Assembly: GCA_028285755.1 (NCBI GenBank)
Contig: JANQOQ010000006.1
Location: 62,001 to 126,000 of the forward strand
Source of the DNA: Puniceicoccaceae bacterium
GTDB taxonomy: Bacteria > Verrucomicrobiota > Verrucomicrobiia > Opitutales > JAFGAQ01
Reading direction: 5' to 3'
DNA length: 64,000 nt
Both the position numbers and the translations under genes were made by a program. Shown here piece after piece: positions 57,442 through 64,000 of this stretch. The notes beneath the pieces are model-generated. The model did not search any database. It was not told the origin of the DNA and saw only the letters and a list, made by a program, of their open reading frames with translations. The first letter of the stretch is position 1. Every line of letters begins with the position of its first letter.

Positions 57442-58746
57442 TTATTCATTTTTCCAATAGGAGCCTCCCGGAAAGATATAAGGCGCGATAGTATCTTCCT
57501 TCATTTGTGTTGAGTAGCCAGGTTTATCTGGCAACACATATGAACCATCCTTCATTCTAACAGGATCCGTAAAGTGCTCATGCAGATGATCCACGAATTC
57601 TGCGTAACGATCCGTTTGATCTGCCGTAAGCGCGATATAGTCAATAGCTACTAAATGTTGAATATGCTCACAAAGCCCGACGCCACCCGCATGCGGACAA
57701 ACGGGTATTCCAAATTTTGCACATAACAAGAGCACACAAAGCACTTCATTGACGCCTCCCAGGCGACAGGAATCAGGCTGGCAAACGGCGATGCCGTTTG
57801 CTTGCAACAGTTGCTTGAAGAAAATGCGGTTCATGCCGTGTTCACCCGTAGCCACGCCAATGCCTAGAGGGGCTAGTTCACGTGCAATGCGCGCGTGCCC
57901 CAGCACATCATCGGGGCTAGTGGGTTCCTCAATAAACCAGGGCTTGAACTCTGCCAGTTGGCGCATGTTTTCGATGGCTTCCTCTACTTCCCAAACCTGA
58001 TTGGCATCGACCATAAATCTACAGTCGTAGCCAATCTCTTCACGCATGATGCGTGCTCGGTATTTATCCTGTTCAATATCCTTACCTACTTTTAGCTTAA
58101 ATACACTCCATCCTTTTGCACGGCTTTCCCTGCAGAGGCGGCGAAGCTTTTCATCGTCATAGCCGAGCCAGCCCGCTGAAGTCGTATATGCGGGGATTCC
58201 TTCGCGTTCGAGTTGAGCGACTCGCTCAGCTTTGGTAGCTTCCTGCTTTTTGAGAATCTGCAGGGCCTCTTTAGGCGTCAACGCATCCGTTACGTAGCGG
58301 AAGGGGATGCATTTCACGAATTCCTCCGCCGTCATATCGCAGATAAGTTTCCATAGAGGCTTGCCTTCGACTCTTCCCCATAAGTCCCAAACGGCATTAA
58401 CAACCGCTGCGGTTGCCAGGTGTATCGCACCTTTATCCGGGCCTATCCAGCGTAATTGATCATCCCCGCAGATATAGTTCCAAAACGCACCCATATTCTC
58501 AGTAAATGACTCGAGGGTTTTCCCAACCAACATAGGTTTTAAAGCCTCAACTGCAGTTACGCAGATTTCTGTACCGCGGCCGCAGGTAAAGGTCATTCCA
58601 TGGCCGGAGTGCTCACTATTCGTTTTAATAACCACGTAGGCACATGAATAGTCTGGCGCCTCATTCATGGCATCGGAACCATCCAGCTCAAGGGAAGTAG
58701 GGAAGCGTACGTCTTTTACAGATACATCGGTAATTTCAATAGGCAT
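57442..58746 (-). CDS. L-fuconate dehydratase
   Basis: 434 residues from the ATG at 58746, preferred over a GTG 18 bases upstream at 58764. Enolase-superfamily enzyme that converts L-fuconate to 2-keto-3-deoxy-L-fuconate. Seen: R-F-P-T-S-L-E-L-D-G-S-D-A-M-N near the N-terminus and Y-T-T-S-A-G-W-L-G-Y, both characteristic of fuconate dehydratases; bases K217/K219 (F-K-L-K-V-G), metal ligands D247, E273, E302, and H352 (C-P-H-A-G-G). Cytoplasmic. The DapA-type aldolase gene follows by 11 bases, forming a fucose-acid branch, and an NRAMP-fold transporter gene is divergent. Confidence 0.92.
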   Translation of the reverse strand: MPIEITDVSVKDVRFPTSLELDGSDAMNEAPDYSCAYVVIKTNSEHSGHGMTFTCGRGTEICVTAVEALKPMLVGKTLESFTENMGAFWNYICGDDQLRWIGPDKGAIHLATAAVVNAVWDLWGRVEGKPLWKLICDMTAEEFVKCIPFRYVTDALTPKEALQILKKQEATKAERVAQLEREGIPAYTTSAGWLGYDDEKLRRLCRESRAKGWSVFKLKVGKDIEQDKYRARIMREEIGYDCRFMVDANQVWEVEEAIENMRQLAEFKPWFIEEPTSPDDVLGHARIARELAPLGIGVATGEHGMNRIFFKQLLQANGIAVCQPDSCRLGGVNEVLCVLLLCAKFGIPVCPHAGGVGLCEHIQHLVAIDYIALTADQTDRYAEFVDHLHEHFTDPVRMKDGSYVLPDKPGYSTQMKEDTIAPYIFPGGSYWKNE

Positions 58747-58910
58747 ATTAACAAGAGTAATCACATTCCGTAACTACATCAAATGAAATTCTTATACGTC
58801 CTGATATTTGATAATAGTCTTGAGTGTAGCTAGACGTACGTTTGAAATATAGAAGTCTTAGCTGGCTGACAATTGACTATCAATACCCCTTAATCTTATT
58901 TTAACTGACT

Positions 58911-60359
58911 ATGCCTTATCCGGAACCACCTCCCCAATTGAATAGGTTAACACCCTCCAATGCCATTCGGTTCATGGGTCCGGGGTTGATTGTTGCTTCA
59001 GTGACTATAGGAAGTGGTGAATTGGTCTGGGCGTCCCGTAGCGGAGCAATATTTGGGACTGCAATGCTATGGGTATTTTTGTTTGCAGGTATATTTAAGG
59101 CACTTCAGGTTTATTCCTCTGCCAGGCATTTTGTTTTGACTGGCGAGCATCCACTCAGTGCGTGGCAGCGAAACCCGCTCCTGCGCGGGTGGTTTCCCAT
59201 TGCATTGATCGCAGTACCCTCGATCTTTGCAATGCCATTGCTTTTTTCAGGAATTGCCGAAGCGATTGGCTTTTATTTACTGCAAATGCTCGGTTTCCCA
59301 GAAAGCGGACCCCGGGTCGCTGCATGGGCATACAATGAATTTGCAGGAAATGTGGCAGCTACCCTTATACTGGGTGGATGTTTGTTGCTGAGCATTGCCA
59401 CCTCGTTACGATTGTTGGAAAAAATATCCTCCGTCATTATCGCAATTTTGCTTATCAGTGTAAGCATTGCTGCGCTTTTTTACAGTCCGAACATCATTGA
59501 TATCCTCAGTGGGCTTGTTCCTTCATTTCCTGATTTTCAGCCCTGGGTGCAGGAAAAATATCCCGAATCCATGGGCAATAAAACGAGGTGGAGCGAGCTT
59601 GCACTGTATCTGATTGCTGTAGGTGGAGGCACCTATGATTATATAGGATATGTCGGCTTTACCCGTTATCACTGCTGGGGTCTTGCGGGTAATAAAATGT
59701 TCCGGCGAGAGCAGCTACAGGAAGCTATTGAAAATGACTCAAAGGTGATCCAGCGTGCAAAAATCTGGACGCGTGCACCGCTTATGGATGTAACGGTTTC
59801 ATTCACGCTGGTTATTGGTGCCACTATACTCTTTGCGATTCTGGGCTCAGTAGTGTTACATCCGCAACAAGTAATACCCGCCGGTAATGAGCTGCTGGGG
59901 CAGCAAGAAAATTTTCTGGCACAGTTGAATCCTCATTTGGTATGGATATTTCGTGTAGGTGTTATTTTCGCATTCATCGGCACGCTGTATGGGGCTTATG
60001 CGATATTCCGACAAACCGCAATAGAGGCACTATACGCTATTTTTCCAGAGAGAAGTACAGATAAGGCGATTGATTATACCAAACTGGCAACTAACCTCTA
60101 CTGCTTTTTCGGAGGTGTAATACTAATGTGGTTACCTCAAGCAGTCAGCGGAAATATTGCAGATCGAATCGTGTTGAGTGCGATCATTTGCGGTGCTTTT
60201 ACTTGCGGGATCTGGTGCTTTGCGATGTTGATCATTAATCGCACCGATCTACCCAAAGCATTGCGTATGGGTAGAAGTCTGTGGATATCTCTGCTAATTG
60301 CAGGCAGTATAATGAGCTACCTGGGACTGCGGTCTATAATCGAGTATTTTGCTAATTAA
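58911..60359 (+). CDS. NRAMP-fold membrane transporter with altered metal motif
   Basis: 482 residues and about 11 membrane helices. Helix 1 reads M-G-P-G-L-I-V-A-S-V-T-I-G-S-G-E, where canonical NRAMP metal transporters have D-P-G-N. The NRAMP fold (LeuT-like) is shared, but the metal-binding Asp and Asn are replaced by G34-S-G-E37, so metal transport is doubtful. It is divergent from the fuconate dehydratase/aldolase pair across about 160 bases. It may carry a sugar-related or another solute; the substrate is unknown. Confidence 0.82.
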   Translation: MPYPEPPPQLNRLTPSNAIRFMGPGLIVASVTIGSGELVWASRSGAIFGTAMLWVFLFAGIFKALQVYSSARHFVLTGEHPLSAWQRNPLLRGWFPIALIAVPSIFAMPLLFSGIAEAIGFYLLQMLGFPESGPRVAAWAYNEFAGNVAATLILGGCLLLSIATSLRLLEKISSVIIAILLISVSIAALFYSPNIIDILSGLVPSFPDFQPWVQEKYPESMGNKTRWSELALYLIAVGGGTYDYIGYVGFTRYHCWGLAGNKMFRREQLQEAIENDSKVIQRAKIWTRAPLMDVTVSFTLVIGATILFAILGSVVLHPQQVIPAGNELLGQQENFLAQLNPHLVWIFRVGVIFAFIGTLYGAYAIFRQTAIEALYAIFPERSTDKAIDYTKLATNLYCFFGGVILMWLPQAVSGNIADRIVLSAIICGAFTCGIWCFAMLIINRTDLPKALRMGRSLWISLLIAGSIMSYLGLRSIIEYFAN

Positions 60360-60371
60360 CAGTCGCTAATT

Positions 60372-61085
60372 TTACTTATCCAGCAACCATTTAACCGAGT
60401 TGTTGATCAAATTGAGAAATTGCTCATTCTCAAAATCATGAGGGTAACCGAGACTGCTATAAAATATCTTACGTCCGTCCACAATACGTGCCCACGCCAA
60501 CGGTTGCGATTCTGTTGCATCACTGTCTGATTCGAGTAAGAGAATTACATCCTTAGCGATTTCAGGGTTTCGGTAAAGTTTACCTAAACGCTCCCAGGGC
60601 TTAATGTCTTTTAGAATTGGGTGTGTCTTATTTTCCGGGATTTTGACCACCGACATATCTACTTCCTTTCTGATATGACCGTCGTAATCACCTCCCAGGA
60701 GCTCTTTATCGAATTCCTGATAAAACTGGAAAGCATGACTGGCTGTGCGCAGTGCCAGAATAGGTTTGCCTTTAGCTATCCAATTCATGACTTGCTCAGC
60801 CTGCTCCGGTACGAGCTCCCATCTACGGCAATAAACAACCAAAAGGTCTGCGTGCTTCAAGTGCTCCAGGCCTTCTACTTCGGTTGCACGATCCGGACCA
60901 TGTGTAACCGTGACATCATATCCTTTATTCTCAATCAGCCATTCAGCCCAAGCTCGCAGTGAAGGTTCGGATTGATATTCCTTTGAGCCTGAAAGCATGT
61001 GAATTTTAACCTTGCCTGCACTTGCAGGGAGGGTAGTGGCTGCCAGACATACGGCAGCGATTAGAAGTGTGATGATCTGCTTCAT
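60372..61085 (-). CDS. Secreted ThuA-like domain protein
   Basis: 237 residues from the ATG at 61085, preferred over 61196 because it opens a signal peptide (KQIITLLIAAVCLA...A-S-A) and avoids 110 bases of overlap with the Gfo/Idh gene. ThuA-like class I glutamine-amidotransferase fold: HMLSGSKEYQSEPSL, L-L-V-V-Y-C-R-R, and the KPILALRTASHAF segment with its histidine near the centre. ThuA proteins occur with Gfo/Idh dehydrogenases in 3-keto-sugar or trehalose-like metabolism. It follows the Gfo/Idh gene after one base and is last in the operon. Confidence 0.85.
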   Translation of the reverse strand: MKQIITLLIAAVCLAATTLPASAGKVKIHMLSGSKEYQSEPSLRAWAEWLIENKGYDVTVTHGPDRATEVEGLEHLKHADLLVVYCRRWELVPEQAEQVMNWIAKGKPILALRTASHAFQFYQEFDKELLGGDYDGHIRKEVDMSVVKIPENKTHPILKDIKPWERLGKLYRNPEIAKDVILLLESDSDATESQPLAWARIVDGRKIFYSSLGYPHDFENEQFLNLINNSVKWLLDK

Positions 61086-61086
61086 C

Positions 61087-62391
61087 TTAATATCCGGTTC
61101 TTTGAGGTCTGCTGAGCATTGCGTTTGCGTGGGTATCGTTAATGAAATGCTCGCGCTTGGCATCCCAATGTAGCTCGCGCTCAAGCTCGATGGCAATATT
61201 CGCCAAATGGCATAAAATTGCTGAACGATGCCCTACGTGGATTGAGGCATGCAAATGCTCCTTTTTACGGCTGAGAATACACTCGAACCAATTATTCAGA
61301 TGACTTCCGCGTGTGTGCTTCTGAGCATCTACTATATCTCGAGGAATCTCCTTCAGTAATCCTTCAGGGCGCAGCTCCAGAGTATTCCGGTTTACAAAAA
61401 GTCTACCGTTTTCACCGTGAATCTGGATGCCGTTTTCATTATCACTCTTAAGGTTCATGGTGAGCCCATCTTCAAATTCGTAATCGACATTGATGCCGTA
61501 GTAGCTGGTGTGAAGTGAGCCGGGTGGATTGCTCCTGCCGGCGCCCCAAACCCTTGTGGGTCCTGTGTCATCAAGGCTGAGAATCTGCTGCGCCGAATCC
61601 AGGAAGTGCGCACCCCAGTTGGTAATGTCCCCTCCGGAAAATTCGGGAACAAAGCGGAAATCATAATGTACTCTGCGCGGATGGTAATCTGTCCATAGAA
61701 CAGGACCATGCCAAAGATCGTAGTTGAGCTCCGGCGGGACAGGTTGAGGTGTCCATGGTTCCGCACTTCCGCCTCGGGTGCGTATGAATACGTCTACATG
61801 CTCGATTTTACCCAAGAGACCTGATTTCACTGCTGCCACTGCAAGCATAAATCGATCGGAAGAACGTTGCTGGGAGCCAATTTGAAGTATCTGGTCACTG
61901 GCATCGACAATGTCCATTAGCTCACGGCCTTCGGTAACAAAAAGTGAGACCGGCTTTTCCACATAGACGTCCTTCTTCGCCTTAATAAAGTCTTTGGACA
62001 TGGGGACGTGCCAATGGTCGGGTGTTGCCATGACAACAGCGTCAATTTTATCATTATTGAGCAGGTCGCGGTAGTCCTCATAGCCTTCGATACCCTCATA
62101 TTTGCTCACTCCGGTTTGCTCTGCATACTGCTGGCTGGCTTTATCGATGAATTCCTGGCGGATTTTGCTGTCGACATCGCATATGGCAACGACCTGGCAA
62201 AGATCCGAGCCTACCATGCTTGGCAGGTGGGTGCGCCCCCCCATGTTACGGGCACCGATAAGAGCCACCTGGATACGGCTATTTGCCGAGGCAGGTCGCA
62301 CGTTGGCCAGCGAGTTGAGTTTAAGGCCGTGGAGTGCGCTCAATGCACCTCCGGCGATTCCGGCCTTTTTAACAAAATCTCTTCTATTCAT
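61087..62391 (-). CDS. Gfo/Idh/MocA-family oxidoreductase with Tat signal
   Basis: 434 residues. Twin-arginine signal N-R-R-D-F-V-K-K-A-G at the N-terminus, then the NAD(P)-binding Rossmann domain starting V-A-L-I-G-A-R-N-M-G-G and the E-K-P-V motif with the catalytic lysine (Y-V-E-K-P-V). The C-terminal domain carries E-F-S-G-G-D-I-T-N-W-G-A-H. Periplasmic sugar or sugar-derivative oxidoreductase, bound cofactor expected before Tat export. It lies between the NRAMP-fold gene (6 bases) and the ThuA gene (1 base). Confidence 0.93.
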   Translation of the reverse strand: MNRRDFVKKAGIAGGALSALHGLKLNSLANVRPASANSRIQVALIGARNMGGRTHLPSMVGSDLCQVVAICDVDSKIRQEFIDKASQQYAEQTGVSKYEGIEGYEDYRDLLNNDKIDAVVMATPDHWHVPMSKDFIKAKKDVYVEKPVSLFVTEGRELMDIVDASDQILQIGSQQRSSDRFMLAVAAVKSGLLGKIEHVDVFIRTRGGSAEPWTPQPVPPELNYDLWHGPVLWTDYHPRRVHYDFRFVPEFSGGDITNWGAHFLDSAQQILSLDDTGPTRVWGAGRSNPPGSLHTSYYGINVDYEFEDGLTMNLKSDNENGIQIHGENGRLFVNRNTLELRPEGLLKEIPRDIVDAQKHTRGSHLNNWFECILSRKKEHLHASIHVGHRSAILCHLANIAIELERELHWDAKREHFINDTHANAMLSRPQRTGY

Positions 62392-62397
62392 AGTCGT

Positions 62398-63999
62398 TTA
62401 TTCTGAGGTTTTTTTCTTAAAGGAGCCCCTTGCAAAAGAGACTATCAGGAAAATAACAAAGAGGCTGAAGATTACCTTACCGATCGGGAAACCCAGGATG
62501 TATTTGTTCCACGCAATGGTGATGGATGCCGCAGTCGTGACGGTCAGTGAAAACAGTATCAGCACATTCCAAACAGAACGCAGCTTGGTAGAGACGATAT
62601 CCGCCCCGAGAATCTTTTTGGAATTGAACATCAGGTAGAATGCCAGGAAGGCAATGGGAATCATGGTGTAGCCCACGGTGGATGCGATCACAGCGAGATA
62701 CGCTTTCGAGCCACCTGCCCAGACAATCGGCCAGAATATACCGAGTATGGGAACCATCATACCGAGCCGATGCCACTTCGAGGCATACTTGACTCCAAAC
62801 GCCTCCATAATGCAAAAGCCCGAGATGACCATCATCAGTGAAGCAGATGAGAGCGCAACCGCCATCACACCCAGTCCAAAGACTTTTTGGGAAAGGAACT
62901 CGTTTTGAAATAACTGTTCAAGCGAATTTGCGAGGTCGAAGTTGTCCCGGTTAACCAGAGTAGCAGCGAGCACGGACTCCGAGCGGTCGAGGGGTAGCTC
63001 ACCAACTGCAGCTGTTCTGCGATCAAGGAAGCCGTCAATCTCGGCGACCCGTTTAGCAACGAGTGGATTATCCACCTGAATCTGACCCTGTGGATCGATG
63101 GATATTCCGTCCAAAGTTTTGCCATGGAACTGGGCTGCGGATGCAATAATGATGCAGCTTGAAGCAAAAACGAAGGGTATAAATAAACCCCCTGCGAGGT
63201 CGATAATTGCATACTCACGCTTGGATTTTCCCCAGCCCTTGGCAAGGAGAGAAAATGCCATGAGAAAAGTCATATTAATACCCACAGCTGCTGCTGCTGC
63301 GCCCAGTAAGACCTCGCGCTGCCGGGTGACTACCAGATCATTCCAGAATGCCCTGGCTTCTTCGGCGGGGATCGCGTCTAACAAGCCCTTGAACGTATCA
63401 TTTGCGACAAAGAAGTGCTGAGGCTGTGGAATAAAGCCAGCAAACATTCCGCCCCAATCCACACGATTATTGAGAGTGAGATATACCACCACCCCGAAAA
63501 AAGCCAGCATGATGCCAGCAACCACGGTTTTCATGATACTCTCATAGAGACGTGCGGTGAGTGTCTTTTGACCATAAGTCAGTGAAACGGCTGCAACCAG
63601 GCCAAATAGGAGCACTGAGATGCCGATACGGTATCCCATGTCATAGCGGATAGGCGTACCATCGACAGTCGTTTGGGAGAAGAAATCAGAAAACAGATTT
63701 TCCGTGAGTGCACCGTACGCGAGTGCGAACTGGGGAAGTGCCCAGACAATATTGGCGATGAGAGCAGCGATCAACCAAGACCAGGCCAGAAAAGGACTGA
63801 TCTGGTGACGGATGACCTGAAAGGGGGATTTTTCAAGGGTGAGGGTCACATAGGCGATGGTGGAGAGCATGATAATGCCCATGGCCATAGCTACCGGCTG
63901 CACCCAGAGCATACTGTAGCCGCCTAAGACGCCGAGAAACATGGAACTCGCAAGGGTGCCACCTCCGATCGACAGCGCTCCCTGTAGCCATCCGGGTCC
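62398..63999 (-). CDS. NRAMP-fold membrane transporter, 5' end cut by window edge
   Basis: About 533 residues visible. The frame continues to the right edge: upstream of the Met at 63942 it reads G-P-G-W-L-Q-G-A-L-S-I-G-G-G-T-L, which is the helix-1 region of an NRAMP-like protein, so the real start is outside the window. The D-P-G-N of metal transporters is G-G-G-T here. Multiple helices follow, with a long soluble loop (about 265-345). First visible gene of an operon with Gfo/Idh and ThuA. Such variants are common in Planctomycetota-Verrucomicrobiota genomes but their substrate is not established. Confidence 0.85.
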   Translation of the reverse strand, partial: GPGWLQGALSIGGGTLASSMFLGVLGGYSMLWVQPVAMAMGIIMLSTIAYVTLTLEKSPFQVIRHQISPFLAWSWLIAALIANIVWALPQFALAYGALTENLFSDFFSQTTVDGTPIRYDMGYRIGISVLLFGLVAAVSLTYGQKTLTARLYESIMKTVVAGIMLAFFGVVVYLTLNNRVDWGGMFAGFIPQPQHFFVANDTFKGLLDAIPAEEARAFWNDLVVTRQREVLLGAAAAAVGINMTFLMAFSLLAKGWGKSKREYAIIDLAGGLFIPFVFASSCIIIASAAQFHGKTLDGISIDPQGQIQVDNPLVAKRVAEIDGFLDRRTAAVGELPLDRSESVLAATLVNRDNFDLANSLEQLFQNEFLSQKVFGLGVMAVALSSASLMMVISGFCIMEAFGVKYASKWHRLGMMVPILGIFWPIVWAGGSKAYLAVIASTVGYTMIPIAFLAFYLMFNSKKILGADIVSTKLRSVWNVLILFSLTVTTAASITIAWNKYILGFPIGKVIFSLFVIFLIVSFARGSFKKKTSE

Positions 64000-64000
64000 T

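Noticed and set aside
61086-61196. Upstream start of the ThuA-like protein inside the Gfo/Idh gene.
   Set aside because: The extra 37 residues precede a clean signal peptide that begins at 61085, one base after the Gfo/Idh stop.

Overview
The window looks like a marine polysaccharide-degradation island from a member of the Verrucomicrobiota, probably class Opitutae. This is an inference from gene content. It carries three TonB-dependent receptors (TBDTs) with the LSPF[VE]V-type N-terminus common in that group and no SusD partner. It also carries two ECF sigma/FecR pairs, five Cys-type sulfatases, at least six glycoside hydrolases and a non-phosphorylated sugar-acid pathway. Genes are tightly packed, no gap exceeds 300 bases, and I saw no rRNA, tRNA, CRISPR array or insertion sequence. 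Both window edges cut genes: a GH2 beta-galactosidase on the left and an NRAMP-fold transporter on the right.

Layout. (1) 1-12.1 kb: the end of the GH2 gene, then a convergent six-gene minus-strand operon reading GH36 -> GH28 -> sulfatase -> TctC -> TctA-TctB fusion -> PrpF. (2) 12.3-15.2 kb: divergent TRAP binding protein, SDR dehydrogenase and enolase-superfamily dehydratase. (3) 15.4-24.2 kb: ECF sigma, FecR, a stand-alone STN lipoprotein, STN-TBDT, a terminator, GH5 and a sulfatase. (4) 24.2-30.2 kb: an AraC regulator divergent from a putidaredoxin-type ferredoxin, a cytochrome P450, a zinc alcohol dehydrogenase, an esterase-D-type hydrolase and a sulfatase. (5) 30.2-43.5 kb: LacI regulator and TBDT facing a clan GH-Q-like large enzyme, a GPH symporter, a GH16 laminarinase-like lipoprotein, two FG-GAP proteins and an unknown secreted protein. 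(6) 43.5-55.6 kb (minus): ECF sigma, FecR, STN-TBDT, terminator, sulfatase, pseudo-SGNH/GH43, a cytochrome c/PHM-like copper monooxygenase/TPR protein and a sulfatase. (7) 55.8-64 kb: a redoxin, L-fuconate dehydratase plus DapA-type aldolase, two NRAMP-fold transporters, ThuA and a Gfo/Idh oxidoreductase.

How it may work together. Sigma/FecR/STN-TBDT systems sense and import sulfated oligosaccharides. Sulfatases and exo-hydrolases trim them, and sugar acids are dehydrated and cleaved. The P450 module looks like an oxidative O-demethylation pathway with its own formaldehyde-to-formate steps, suggesting a methylated, sulfated galactan or fucan as substrate. Region 5 looks like a separate beta-1,3-glucan system working by phosphorolysis.

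The most noteworthy items are the P450/formaldehyde module; the heme- and copper-ligand-complete PHM-like protein inside a sulfatase operon; a repeated bipartite promoter (CAGGGT-N14-TCGTT) in front of both the sigma gene and the TBDT of region 6; an apparent one-base frameshift just after that TBDT's probable ATG; and second signal peptides with possible internal starts inside both STN-TBDTs.
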